Part shown: piece by piece, positions 1-9,285 of the stretch
Layout of the letters: each line of letters starts with the position of its first letter
Position numbering within the stretch: position 1 is the stretch's first letter
Notes under the pieces: model-generated
Seen by the model: only the letters and a program-made list of their open reading frames with translations
The model's database searches: none
What the model was told of the DNA's origin: nothing
Source: Bacillota bacterium
Lineage (GTDB): Bacteria; Bacillota; Clostridia; Acetivibrionales; DSM-27016
Assembly (NCBI GenBank): GCA_023390115.1
Contig: JAEWDM010000022.1
Location: 186,001 to 250,000 of the forward strand
Length of the DNA stretch: 64,000 nt
Direction: 5' to 3'
Made by a program: the position numbers and the translations under genes

Positions 1-537
1 TGTAAATAATAGTGCTTGCCAGCCGAAGGACAGCCATACGACACATAAAATAATGATCATAAATGAATAAAATATATTCCCATGCCAGTATATTTTGTCA
101 AAGCCAAGCATATCCAGCACCTTGTTTATAGGCCCATCCAGCCCGAAGTACAGGTTGAAAACCTTACCGACAACAATTGTCGATAATATCTGTGGAATAT
201 AAATAGTATAAAGGAAGGACTTGCTTCCCTTAAATCCGTAAAAAATCAAGGCTGCGACAAATATACCTATCATTATGACTATAGGTATGTAAATAAATAC
301 TATAAGGCTGTTCTTCAGAAGCAGCCAGAATATTCTATCCTGAAAAATTTTAATATAGTTATCGAGGCCTGTAAATTGATTTGTAAACAGCCCGTCCCAG
401 TTAAAAAAGCTCTTTATAAAGGTCTGAAGCAGGGGAATTCCATTGCACCCCAAAATAATTATCAAGGGAATTATTATAGAGGTGCAATAGAATTTTCTGT
501 TTTCATCAAGCATGTTTTTCTTATTAAATCTTGTCAT
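1..537 (-). CDS. Sugar ABC transporter permease (partial, runs off the left edge)
   Basis: The reverse strand reads open from an ATG at 537 to base 1, giving the first 179 residues of an inner-membrane permease. It has an N-terminal hydrophobic segment, the FFNWDG stretch typical of MalF/UgpA-type permeases, and at least three further membrane segments. The conserved EAA loop lies beyond the window. It would move a carbohydrate together with the binding protein encoded just upstream (589-1872), 51 bases away on the same strand. Family is clear; substrate is not. Confidence 0.85.
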   Translation of the reverse strand, partial: MTRFNKKNMLDENRKFYCTSIIIPLIIILGCNGIPLLQTFIKSFFNWDGLFTNQFTGLDNYIKIFQDRIFWLLLKNSLIVFIYIPIVIMIGIFVAALIFYGFKGSKSFLYTIYIPQILSTIVVGKVFNLYFGLDGPINKVLDMLGFDKIYWHGNIFYSFMIIILCVVWLSFGWQALLFT

Positions 538-588
538 ACCTATCGCCTACTTTTCAATTGTACTAAGATATTGAACGTAAGAGGGCGT

Positions 589-1872
589 TTACTTCTCACT
601 TTGCTTAATTTTATCATCAAGAGTTTTTGCCAGGTCCTCAGCCTTCATTTTATTAACCTGAGTTTGTGCCCCAAGCCTGAAGAACATTTCTCTAAGCTCT
701 GTTCCCATTACGGCATAAGGATATATTTGTACGGAGTCCTTAAGGCTGAAGATCTCCTCGTACAGCTCGTTATCCTTCCAGCCTAAGTCCTCAATAGAAA
801 CATCCTTGCGTACCGGCAGGGTTTTAAATGTCTTATACATTTTGATGCTGTTTTCTTTATTAAGCATCCATGAAATTATATCATTACATTCCTTTGGATA
901 TTTTGTTGATTTAATAACACTGATGCACTGGTTAACTCCGCCGAAGTTTAAATCCTTTGAATCGCTTTTGGCCCTTGGAATAGGTAAAATACCAAGCTGG
1001 TCGCTCATAGCTTCGTAAAAAATACCGAACTCGCAATTGGATGTGGGATAAAATGCAGCTTTTCCCTGTATAAAATCCATCTGTGAGGTTGTATTGGTAA
1101 TATAGTCAACGTTTATATACCCTTTTTCAAAGCATTCCTGCGCATATCTGAATGAGTCAATAAATAATGTATCCTCAGCAAATTTGGCAGTGCCGTCCAT
1201 TAATTTTTTTAATTGCCCTTCCGGAGCATCCTGCAGCCACCAGGTAGAAAATAATGTAGTGTACAGATTGTTAAATTCACTTTCACTGGCAATGATCGGC
1301 TGGATACCTTTAGCCTTTATGGCTGCCAAAGCATCCATAAATTCATCGGAGGTCTTTGGCGGGGCATTTTCAAAATCCAGTCCTGCTTGTTTAATTATGT
1401 CCTTATTATATAATATAAGCGAAACCTCACATCCGGCTACGGGATAGCCTATGATATCCCCCTTATCTGCCGTAACCGTTTCCCAAAAGGTGTTAGTTTC
1501 AATGAACTGCTTGTCTATATAGCTGTTTAGAGGTAATAATATACCGGCTATTTCTTTTACATAGCTTTCATTTTGCAAAACAACAATATCCGGAGCGTCT
1601 TTAGCATCCAGCATGGATGTCTTTAGCATCTGAAACATTGCGTCTTCGTCTTCCACGTATGTAAACTTAATTTCAATATCCTCATTCATATCGTCGTATT
1701 CTTTCAACAGCCTTTTTAAAAGCCACTCGTCCTGCGACTTTTCCAGCTCTTCATCGCCAATCAGCGACCACCCTGACCAAAAGTTTATGACTTTACTATC
1801 GGTCTTTTTATTACATGAAATTAAAGCCGTGCCCACGCATAAAATTAGTAGTATACATGCTATCCTTTTCAA
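589..1872 (-). CDS. Extracellular solute-binding lipoprotein of a carbohydrate ABC transporter
   Basis: A 427-residue family 1 (MalE-like) binding protein. The first 20 residues are a lipoprotein signal ending in a LISC lipobox, so the mature protein should be lipid-anchored outside the membrane. The body has the usual features of sugar-binding proteins (IVVLQNES, YPVAGCEVSLILYNKDI, GFNVNQC-like hinge region). A TTG start is chosen because a GGGGGG ribosome site lies just upstream and no ATG fits. It probably feeds the permease at 1-537. It follows the LuxE-like gene by 75 bases on the same strand, so it could be read through from the lux-like operon, but a separate unit is equally possible. 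Confidence 0.85.
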   Translation of the reverse strand: MKRIACILLILCVGTALISCNKKTDSKVINFWSGWSLIGDEELEKSQDEWLLKRLLKEYDDMNEDIEIKFTYVEDEDAMFQMLKTSMLDAKDAPDIVVLQNESYVKEIAGILLPLNSYIDKQFIETNTFWETVTADKGDIIGYPVAGCEVSLILYNKDIIKQAGLDFENAPPKTSDEFMDALAAIKAKGIQPIIASESEFNNLYTTLFSTWWLQDAPEGQLKKLMDGTAKFAEDTLFIDSFRYAQECFEKGYINVDYITNTTSQMDFIQGKAAFYPTSNCEFGIFYEAMSDQLGILPIPRAKSDSKDLNFGGVNQCISVIKSTKYPKECNDIISWMLNKENSIKMYKTFKTLPVRKDVSIEDLGWKDNELYEEIFSLKDSVQIYPYAVMGTELREMFFRLGAQTQVNKMKAEDLAKTLDDKIKQSEK

Positions 1873-1947
1873 AAAAATCCCCCCGTAAATAACTTTTATT
1901 TCCCGATTCCAAAAGCAGGAACTCTGATCTGCATAACAAATTGCTTT

Positions 1948-3138
1948 TTACTTCAAATACAGATCCGGATTTCTATAGTAGCTTTTATAAAATCTGTTTG
2001 AAGAATCAGTTTTTGCCGAAGCATTGGATGTAGCCATTTTAAGAGCACATCCCCTGGCCTCGATGCCTTCCATGCGCTTTACAATTTTAATCCTTTTACC
2101 GGCACGACCGCATTGACATTTTTGCGAGCTCACAATGCCATAGTCTTCGCTTAAAATAAAGCAGGGGTAGCTTAAGGAGCTCCCGTCATAAAAGGATAAA
2201 ATACCCAGCTGACCGTCTTCCAGCACCCCGTTGGTTTTAGGATCCCGCGCGAAAGCCTCAACCCATGGCAATATATGCTTCTCGTGGCACTCACACTCAT
2301 TTATTACCGAATTTAACTCAACCATATTATAGCTATCCCGTACATAGCAGCTGTCTATTTGGAATGTATCCGTTACAAGGCTGGTATATTCTTCTCTGGG
2401 GATTGCCTTGTTGCTCATGTTTTTCCATCCCCCGGCACTGATTACAAACGAATTTCCCTTTAATTTGATTGACAGCTTTAATTGATTAATCCAATTGCAC
2501 AGCTCGACAATTCTAAACGGCGGACTGATAATCAAAACCTCATTATTATTTCTTACAGCTTCTTCAATCTTTTCAGCGGCATATGCAACATCAAAGTATC
2601 CGTTATGCTCAAAATATTCCGTATTAAAGCTTATAGCCATGCTGGAAAGGACATAGGAAAACCAGAGATCTCCTGATTCCTCCGGGTTTGGACCAAGCAC
2701 AAAGGCCTTATGGTTGCCTGTCCTTTCCAAATCGAATATGCATGATAATCCGGAAGATATACTGCCCAAAAAATTAATCAGTGTTGTTTCGTCTCTGGGA
2801 ACAATACTTAAGCTCCCTTTGGTCCCGCTGCTTGTACAATGCTTTATGATTTTATACTCGTCTACCGAGGAAAGCTTTATGTCATGTCTCTTAAAAAACG
2901 CACTGGGCAAAAGGGGTATTGACGCAATATCAGAATTTTTTATAATATTGTCAATATTCAGTCCCAATGCATCGACATATTCCCTATACCCCTTATTATT
3001 CGACAAATGGAACTCAAATGTATTCAGTATGCTTCTGTTTTGGGCTTCTCTATAGGATAACTCATCCTTGAAAATATCTTCCAAATAAAGTTGGAGATAG
3101 TCTATATCTGATAGACAGTTATTCTTTAAAACCGGCAT
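1948..3138 (-). CDS. LuxE-like acyl-protein synthetase
   Basis: A 396-residue protein of the LuxE / acyl-protein synthetase family, which activates a fatty acid with ATP and passes the acyl group to its own cysteine and then to LuxC. The adenylate-forming loop is visible as HCTSSGTKG near residue 102-110. The C-terminal half has the paired cysteines CQCGRAGK and an RGC motif that may hold the acyl-accepting cysteine; I place that residue by position only. It is the third gene of a LuxD-LuxC-LuxE order, 30 bases after the LuxC-like gene, with a good AAAGGAG site. Phenylacetate-CoA ligase relatives share the fold, but the linkage to LuxC and LuxD makes LuxE the better reading. Confidence 0.82.
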   Translation of the reverse strand: MPVLKNNCLSDIDYLQLYLEDIFKDELSYREAQNRSILNTFEFHLSNNKGYREYVDALGLNIDNIIKNSDIASIPLLPSAFFKRHDIKLSSVDEYKIIKHCTSSGTKGSLSIVPRDETTLINFLGSISSGLSCIFDLERTGNHKAFVLGPNPEESGDLWFSYVLSSMAISFNTEYFEHNGYFDVAYAAEKIEEAVRNNNEVLIISPPFRIVELCNWINQLKLSIKLKGNSFVISAGGWKNMSNKAIPREEYTSLVTDTFQIDSCYVRDSYNMVELNSVINECECHEKHILPWVEAFARDPKTNGVLEDGQLGILSFYDGSSLSYPCFILSEDYGIVSSQKCQCGRAGKRIKIVKRMEGIEARGCALKMATSNASAKTDSSNRFYKSYYRNPDLYLK

Positions 3139-3168
3139 AAATTTCTCCTTTATCAGTATTTATTAATA

Positions 3169-4644
3169 TTATTGGAACTGTTCAAGCACTTCGTCCAGAT
3201 TATCCGGATGTCCGAACATCTGGGATACATACAGTAAAATGCTCTCCTCGTCTGTATCGTATTTATATTCATACGCTGAGTCACAGTCTATATAGCATAA
3301 GCGGACAAAGTAGTGAAGCGGGTACATGGCATCGTGCGACCAGCCTTCTCTCGGATAAAAGCTCATTCCCGTTTCACATATTTTGGAGGCTCCCTTTGCA
3401 CAGAAGATATCTCCCAGTCTTTCAAGGTTTTTTTCATATGGATAAACAGAGATGCATTGGGTCTCATCATCTATAAACGGGAGTATTTCCGATTCGGATT
3501 TTACAGGATGAACAAATAATGTACGTCCTAAAGGGTGCTCATTAACCTCAAGAGGATCACATACAATTATCCTCCATTGATCCCCGCCCTCCATCATCTG
3601 CCATTTGCGGAACTTAGCCTCCATTCTGATTCTATAAATGTGGGATTCCACATCTTTATTTGACATACCTCTGCGCAGACATTCGGATTGCCAGTTAAGC
3701 CATTTCTCCAATACCGGCAAATAACCCTTGTGGTCGCCGATAATAAACAATCTTTGCGGAGACAGGCAGGCCTCCTGATCATATACGCATAGGTCGTGTG
3801 CCATTCTGATTGCCGCCTTGTCAAAATTGCAGTCTTCTGTATACAATACCGAATAGCTGCGCTTTGGGCCGAATTCCAGATAGGGTATGCTGTGGGGGAT
3901 TTTTTCCTTAATCATTTTTAATGAATCGCCTTTTCCCCAGGCACAAATCATATCCGAAGCCTCAATCATTTTAGATAGGGTGTCGTCGTCCCTCTCTAAA
4001 TAAAACACCGATAAGGACTTATTCAAGATTTCCTGAAACCTTTCTCCCCCATTATTTGCTTCAATCAGGCCCTTTACAAAATATAATGTAGTTACAATAT
4101 CTCTTGAAGGCAATTTAACTACCGTCTGGTTCTTTGTAATAATTGATCTGAATACACTGAAAAAACCCGTCATCGGCACATTGCCGACAAGTATATGAAA
4201 TGTCCTTCCCCTTGGAAAGGCTCTTAGCTTTACCAGCTCTTTTCTTTCCCATCCGTCCAGCATTCTGTAGCTGCCCAGCTCGGCTCCGACTATATCGTAT
4301 ATATTATATTTATAGCTCAAATAATCCGATATAATATCATAGTCCCGGGCCAGCATCTTTTCCTCATAGCCCGTTATACAAGCCGACAGCTCAATCGCTT
4401 CTTTCCTTATGCTGTTTTCCGGATTGTAAAACGAGCTGGCAAAATTAGTAACATATTTAACTAAATCCGAAAATTTGATACTGTTTATATCTTCAGAAAA
4501 ATCATATATGCTTTGCAAATCCTCTTTTGATGGCCTGGTAATTCTAACGAGTATGTCGTTGCTGTATTTTAATTCAATGTAATCATCCTTGGGATATTTT
4601 GGCTTTCCGCATATAATAATCGGCAATTCTATTATTCTAGGCAT
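3169..4644 (-). CDS. LuxC-like acyl-CoA / acyl-protein reductase
   Basis: A 491-residue member of the LuxC family, which reduces an acyl thioester to a long-chain aldehyde with NADPH. Visible hallmarks are the nucleotide-binding region FHILVGNVP, the GPKRSYSVLY stretch, and the catalytic cysteine in DQEACLSPQR at about residue 293. Length matches the family (about 480). It sits 22 bases after the LuxD-like gene with an AAGGAG site and directly before the LuxE-like gene, so all three parts of a fatty acid reductase complex are together. No LuxA or LuxB luciferase subunit is present, so the aldehyde should have another use, plausibly in the adjacent aminoglycoside pathway. Confidence 0.88.
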   Translation of the reverse strand: MPRIIELPIIICGKPKYPKDDYIELKYSNDILVRITRPSKEDLQSIYDFSEDINSIKFSDLVKYVTNFASSFYNPENSIRKEAIELSACITGYEEKMLARDYDIISDYLSYKYNIYDIVGAELGSYRMLDGWERKELVKLRAFPRGRTFHILVGNVPMTGFFSVFRSIITKNQTVVKLPSRDIVTTLYFVKGLIEANNGGERFQEILNKSLSVFYLERDDDTLSKMIEASDMICAWGKGDSLKMIKEKIPHSIPYLEFGPKRSYSVLYTEDCNFDKAAIRMAHDLCVYDQEACLSPQRLFIIGDHKGYLPVLEKWLNWQSECLRRGMSNKDVESHIYRIRMEAKFRKWQMMEGGDQWRIIVCDPLEVNEHPLGRTLFVHPVKSESEILPFIDDETQCISVYPYEKNLERLGDIFCAKGASKICETGMSFYPREGWSHDAMYPLHYFVRLCYIDCDSAYEYKYDTDEESILLYVSQMFGHPDNLDEVLEQFQ

Positions 4645-4666
4645 AATGTTATACTACTCCTTTTTG

Positions 4667-5605
4667 TTATAGTAGGCTTATTTGAGATTCACAGTAATTG
4701 GCGAAATCAGCTTCCAATGACGCAGCCTTTACAACATCCGTAAGCTTAGGCAAGTCGATACCGGCTTCAGCCCATTCCTCCCCCAATGCGCATTCAATGG
4801 CAATGGCCGCGAGCTTCTTCATAATAAACAGGCTCCTCCCTATCATATGGCCTGCGTCAGGCACCTCTATGAGCTTTCCGTTCTTCTCAATTAAATCCCT
4901 GCATTTTAAAACGTCCTCATAATTTACATATTCATCATCTTTTGCGGAAATCATATATACGGGTACATTTGTTTTTACGAAGTGAGATATTGAATCCTGA
5001 ACATTTGACATTGAATTTTTTATTATATCATCGACGAAATCCTGCGCAATGGAATCATGTCCAAAAACAGTCAGATATTTGGGAGCCGAAGGTTCTTTCA
5101 ATACATATGGGTCAAGCGATTTTTCAGACACTCTCTCAACAGTATCTTTTACATCTACAACGCCCACAATAGAAATTAATTTGGATATGGATTCGGCATA
5201 GGTAGAGTACTTTAATCCTACCGGGAACGAAAGGCTTTGAGTAAGTATTGTTAACGGCAGGCCACTATCGGCTAAAAGGCTGTCTATTACCTGTGAAGTA
5301 TCTTTTTCAAGCTGTCCTAACGTATAATTTTCCATTGTCCCTGTGCTTAAGCCCACACTGTTTATCCCGTCAAACCTGTAAACATTATAGCCATTTGCCT
5401 GAAAATAGTAGCTGAATAAAAACAGGGAGTGTGCGTTAACCGCAAATGGCGGAATTATCAGTACATTACCCCTCGGCTTGCCATGCCGGGTTCTGGTTTC
5501 AAAAACAAAAATCTTCTGATTGCTTTCGTTTTTTAGAATATATGCACAATCCTGCGGCAAAACATTTTTATTAGTATTTTCAATTCGGATTTTCTCTATA
5601 GGCAC
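4667..5605 (-). CDS. LuxD-like acyl transferase / thioesterase
   Basis: A 312-residue alpha/beta hydrolase that resembles LuxD, the enzyme that releases fatty acid from acyl carriers for LuxE and LuxC. Diagnostic stretches are RFDGINSVGLSTGT (residues 77-90), the nucleophile motif TQSLS with Ser126, VGVVDVKDTVERV, an aspartate in SAKDDEYV and the histidine in DAGHMIG. Together these give an intact Ser-Asp-His triad. It is the first gene of the luxDCE-like operon and has a promoter about 130 bases upstream (5744-5772). Generic hydrolases would not carry the DGINxVGLSxGT block, so the family call is firm; the acyl chain length is unknown. Confidence 0.85.
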   Translation of the reverse strand: MPIEKIRIENTNKNVLPQDCAYILKNESNQKIFVFETRTRHGKPRGNVLIIPPFAVNAHSLFLFSYYFQANGYNVYRFDGINSVGLSTGTMENYTLGQLEKDTSQVIDSLLADSGLPLTILTQSLSFPVGLKYSTYAESISKLISIVGVVDVKDTVERVSEKSLDPYVLKEPSAPKYLTVFGHDSIAQDFVDDIIKNSMSNVQDSISHFVKTNVPVYMISAKDDEYVNYEDVLKCRDLIEKNGKLIEVPDAGHMIGRSLFIMKKLAAIAIECALGEEWAEAGIDLPKLTDVVKAASLEADFANYCESQISLL

Positions 5606-5736
5606 TGTTAAATCCCCCTCATCCCAATCTATCCCTTTACATTTAAATCAGTTTGAATCATTTATTTGATTCATGTCTATATTAATTAAAACCTCAAATA
5701 ATTGACATTATTACTGTCGAATAAAGCAAGAATATG

Positions 5737-5772
5737 CATTAATATTTTATACCTGTCCTTGCCATTTGTCAA
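5737..5772 (-). promoter_or_regulatory. Sigma-A-type promoter of the luxDCE-like operon
   Basis: On the reverse strand a perfect TTGACA -35 box (5767-5772) is followed by a 17-base spacer and a TAAAAT -10 box (5744-5749). Transcription should start near 5737, leaving about 130 bases of leader before the LuxD-like start at 5605. The leader carries an interrupted palindrome, GACA-N7-TGTC, at about 5704-5718, which could be an operator. Confidence 0.7.
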
Positions 5773-5854
5773 CATTTTAATTAATATACATTTATTTCTG
5801 TTTTTCCGTTACAAATGTATGATCGATGATTATTCCCCCGCTACAATTTGAACA

Positions 5855-7132
5855 CTAAATAAGCCTTTTATAACAATTAATTATTTTATTCAGCTCCTTT
5901 GCTTCATTAAAGTTATCTCTTACATGGTTATATAAATTAACACCAAATTTCTCGCCAATCTCTTTATTATTTAAAATAAAGTCTATGCTTTCCGCAAGCA
6001 TTTCAGGTGACTTCGGCTCAACCAGCATTCCGCTTACATTATTTGTAATGTTTTCCGTAAGCCCGCCTACCGCCGACGCAATTACCGGCTTTTTCAGGCT
6101 GGCCACCTCCAGCAGGACACTGCCCAGCTCTTCGTGGACTGATGGAATTACCATGATATCAGAGATATAAATACCTGCCGCAACTAAACTGTTAGGTATG
6201 AACCCCGTAATCGTAACCCTGTCCTTCAAGCAATATTTATCAACCATTTTGTCAAGGTATTCCCGCTCATTTCCATCCCCGCAAAATACAGCATGAAAAT
6301 TCTTATTGGTACAAAGCCTTACTGCCTCCAAAAAATACTTCCATCCTTTTTCATGTGCTATCCTTCCCACAAAGCTGACAATGGGCTTATCTCCGGGCAC
6401 ACCAAAGGTCCTGTAAAAGTGTTCCAGATTATCGCTGTTTATATTCTGATTAAACTCTTCTATTGAAATAATGTCGGGAATAACAAATACCTTTTCGCTC
6501 ATAACATTTTTATAACTGTCAGTTAACAGCTTTTTTGTCCTTTCGGTTAATGTTATAACGGAATCCGCATTTCCTAAGCAATACCCCTCTATTTTTACAA
6601 CATACTTGTTTATAAGCCTGTCAAAGCTGTTCATTGGCTCATATGTTCCTATTCTGCAGCAATGCACTGTATAAACCAGGGGCTTTTTTAATATCCATTT
6701 GGATAACAGCCCTACTACCAGAGGTGCAGCTACCCCGCTGCAATGAGAATGTATTAAGTCCCATGTGCTTTTTTTGTTAAAAAGAGAGCTTAAAAGCAAT
6801 GAAATTACCGTTAAACAGACTCCGGCTCCCCAGTAAATATTCAAGCCTACCGTTCCTCTGACTCTTGAGCGGATTGGTATGATGGGAATGTTTGATGAAC
6901 AAATTTCGGTATTTTCATTAATCTTCCATGTCTTAGGAGCATTCTTCATTCCTATGGTCAGCACCTTTTGAGCTATTCCCAGCTTGGAGAGCGCCGTTGT
7001 CATTCTAAAAATTTGTGTTTGCATCCCGCCGATAGGGTCCAAATGAACCTTCCATTCTGATACAATGCCCGGCGGATAATAAAAATGCGGCGTTAGCCTT
7101 AGTATCCTGATATACGATTCCCCCTTACACAC
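5855..7132 (-). CDS. GT4 glycosyltransferase, BtrM/NeoM-like (2-deoxystreptamine N-acetylglucosaminyltransferase)
   Basis: A 425-residue family 4 glycosyltransferase. The N-terminus (ILRLTPHF, then PIGGMQTQIFRMTTALSKLG) and the middle (HCCRIGTYEPMNSFDRL, VGRIAHEKGWK) match what I recall of NeoM/BtrM, which join GlcNAc from UDP-GlcNAc to O4 of 2-deoxystreptamine. The nucleotide-sugar site is seen in CGDGNEREYL and HEELGSVLLEVASLKKPV. It is the last gene of the long leftward operon, 6 bases after a BtrS-like aminotransferase. The annotated ATG has only a weak ribosome site; a strong AAGGGGGA lies a few codons inside, with no standard start after it. This is the only glycosyltransferase in the cluster. 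Confidence 0.88.
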   Translation of the reverse strand: MCKGESYIRILRLTPHFYYPPGIVSEWKVHLDPIGGMQTQIFRMTTALSKLGIAQKVLTIGMKNAPKTWKINENTEICSSNIPIIPIRSRVRGTVGLNIYWGAGVCLTVISLLLSSLFNKKSTWDLIHSHCSGVAAPLVVGLLSKWILKKPLVYTVHCCRIGTYEPMNSFDRLINKYVVKIEGYCLGNADSVITLTERTKKLLTDSYKNVMSEKVFVIPDIISIEEFNQNINSDNLEHFYRTFGVPGDKPIVSFVGRIAHEKGWKYFLEAVRLCTNKNFHAVFCGDGNEREYLDKMVDKYCLKDRVTITGFIPNSLVAAGIYISDIMVIPSVHEELGSVLLEVASLKKPVIASAVGGLTENITNNVSGMLVEPKSPEMLAESIDFILNNKEIGEKFGVNLYNHVRDNFNEAKELNKIINCYKRLI

Positions 7133-7138
7133 ATATTC

Positions 7139-8404
7139 CTAAATTTCACTGCTATACATTTGTACCTTCCTAAATGCGCTTACTATATCATCCATATCAC
7201 TGCGGCCGGATAACAGCTTTGAATGATGAAATACTATCAAAGAGTCATATGTATTTTCACAGCCTGGAAACTTATCGGCCGACAGCTCCTTAAACCTGGC
7301 ATCCTCCACATAATATTTATACCTTTTTCTGGTCCATGGCGAAAAAAGCTTGTTTCTATAGATAGGAACATCTGTCGGATGCAGGATGAAGCCCAATTCA
7401 CAGCTCAATGCATTGCAGATTTTATCCAGCTCCTTGTTACCAAAGCTCTTCCTGTCTATCTTTACAGCATATTCATAATAAGTACATTTTTCAGCCTTTT
7501 TATGATGCTTTAGCGGTATAAGGCCCGGTATGCGGCTTAACTCCTCATCCAGATATTCTGCATTTCCCCTTCTGATTTCATTTAATGAGGATAAATTCTT
7601 TAACTGGGCTATCAAAACCGCTGCCTGAAATTCAGAAGCACAGTAATTGCTTCCCATAAGCCTGTTATCATATATAAGTTGATCGTCACCCGGTATTTTC
7701 CTGTCCTTATCCAAAGCACACCCGTCTGTTTTTATTCTGAAAAGCCTCTCATATAATTCCGGACTGTTTGTAATAACCGCTCCGCCCTCTCCGCAAGTCA
7801 AAACCTTTTCCTGGTTCAGGCTAAATACTCCCGCATGTCCGATTGTTCCTACCCTTTTCCCTTCCCATACGGCGCCGTGGGCCTGGGAACAGTCCTCAAT
7901 AACGAATAAGCCATACTCTCCGGCAATATTCATTATTTCATCCATAGCTGCTATCGAGCAATGAAGGTGTACGGGGATAATGGCCTTTGTTCTGCTGCTT
8001 ATGGCTTTTTTTACTGCTCCCGTATCTATACAGGTCGTTTCAGGATCTATATCTGTCAAAACAGGGACAGCGCCGGAATTCAATATAGATGTGGCAGGAG
8101 CTATCCATGTCAGAGCGGGTACTATCACCTCGTCTCCCGGCCCTATATCGAGGGCTTCCATAGCCAGAAGCAGCGCCTCTGACCCGGATGTAGTCATAAC
8201 ACCGTATGAACACCCGTTATATTCCGCAAACAGCCTCATAGCCTTTTGCTCCATACATTCAAAGCCTGTCCAGCTTCCTCTCACCGACCAGCGCCCTGAC
8301 TGTGCAACCTCATGAATATACTTATTTGCGCTTTCGTCCCAGACCGGCCAGACAGGCCATGTTTTATTCCTTAAGGGTGTCCCGTTATTTATGGCAAGCT
8401 TCAT
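7139..8404 (-). CDS. DegT/DnrJ/StrS-family aminotransferase, BtrS-like (second copy)
   Basis: A 421-residue PLP enzyme of the sugar/cyclitol aminotransferase family. The start WPVWPVWDE, the PALTWIAPAT block and PVHLHCSIAAMDEI parallel the neighbouring BtrS-like protein (9286-10554). The PLP lysine is in NQEKVLTCGEGGA at about residue 200. In butirosin a single BtrS is thought to do both transaminations of 2-DOS; here two paralogues exist, so they may divide the C1 and C3 steps, or this one may act on another carbonyl. It lies between the glycosyltransferase and a methyltransferase gene in the same operon. Family certain, position of action unknown. Confidence 0.85.
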   Translation of the reverse strand: MKLAINNGTPLRNKTWPVWPVWDESANKYIHEVAQSGRWSVRGSWTGFECMEQKAMRLFAEYNGCSYGVMTTSGSEALLLAMEALDIGPGDEVIVPALTWIAPATSILNSGAVPVLTDIDPETTCIDTGAVKKAISSRTKAIIPVHLHCSIAAMDEIMNIAGEYGLFVIEDCSQAHGAVWEGKRVGTIGHAGVFSLNQEKVLTCGEGGAVITNSPELYERLFRIKTDGCALDKDRKIPGDDQLIYDNRLMGSNYCASEFQAAVLIAQLKNLSSLNEIRRGNAEYLDEELSRIPGLIPLKHHKKAEKCTYYEYAVKIDRKSFGNKELDKICNALSCELGFILHPTDVPIYRNKLFSPWTRKRYKYYVEDARFKELSADKFPGCENTYDSLIVFHHSKLLSGRSDMDDIVSAFRKVQMYSSEI

Positions 8405-8443
8405 AACATAAACCTCACAATATTTTCAGAATTTATCTGTTAC

Positions 8444-9220
8444 TTATTTAGCCGTTTTAGTTGCCCGTGTTACAAAATAGACGGGAGCAAATTGCGATAA
8501 TACCGTTTCCCTGTCATAATCCTCAAAGAAACCATCTATTACCATACCCGCCTTGATTTGCCCGCCAATTATATTCTCTGTGGTATGACTGTACATTACT
8601 AATTTCTCTTCTTTAAAATACTTTTCAACCGCCTCCTTGCTCAGGCCGTCCAGTGAGCAATAAGGAATTTTATTTCTAACCTCAAACACATTTTTTTCCA
8701 GACTCTCGTCATCAAATATATAAACATAGGGATTAATAAACCCGGCGATCAATATGCCATTATTTTTTAGTATCCTGCACACACCTTTCCACAGGGGTCC
8801 AACCTCCGGAATGTACTGAGTTGATGCCGGAAGAAAGACAACATCAAACGACCCGGCATCAAACATATCCAGATCTCTCATATCTCCCTCAACGAGTTTT
8901 ATATTAAGGCCTTCATTATCAGCTACATATTTGTCCCTTGAAAGCTGTACCGGATTGTTGTCCAGCACCGTTACCTTTGCTCCCAGTGAAGCAAATACCG
9001 GGGCCTGTTGTCCCCCTCCGCATGCAAGACAGAGAATATACTTATCTCTCATGGATTCCGGGAACCATTCTCTGGGGATCTTCTTATTGTTGGTTGCGCT
9101 GACCTCCCATTTTCCATGCCGCGCGGCCTGAATTATCTCCTTGCCGCAGGGTACGGTACAATAGTCACCCTTACTTGCAAGCTTTGTCCAGGCCCTTATG
9201 TTATTCTCCGCAATATCCAT
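8444..9220 (-). CDS. SAM-dependent class I methyltransferase
   Basis: A 258-residue Rossmann-fold methyltransferase. Motif I is LCLACGGGQQAP (about residue 61), followed by the acidic motif II (VTVLDNNP) and EGDMRDLDMF. It resembles the methyltransferase-11/25 type proteins common in clostridia. The pathway context makes an O- or N-methylation of the aminoglycoside possible, but the acceptor cannot be read from sequence. It is preceded by a GAGAGG ribosome site and lies between the two BtrS-like aminotransferase genes. Confidence 0.75.
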   Translation of the reverse strand: MDIAENNIRAWTKLASKGDYCTVPCGKEIIQAARHGKWEVSATNNKKIPREWFPESMRDKYILCLACGGGQQAPVFASLGAKVTVLDNNPVQLSRDKYVADNEGLNIKLVEGDMRDLDMFDAGSFDVVFLPASTQYIPEVGPLWKGVCRILKNNGILIAGFINPYVYIFDDESLEKNVFEVRNKIPYCSLDGLSKEAVEKYFKEEKLVMYSHTTENIIGGQIKAGMVIDGFFEDYDRETVLSQFAPVYFVTRATKTAK

Positions 9221-9285
9221 TCTGTTTCCTCTCAGTCTTTACAATAATTTGAGCACTATTTTAAGCAAGCTCTGCGGGAATTAAT

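Noticed and set aside
1948..5605. Bioluminescence operon
   Set aside because: LuxC, LuxD and LuxE are present but no luciferase subunit is encoded, and an anaerobe lacks the oxygen it needs.
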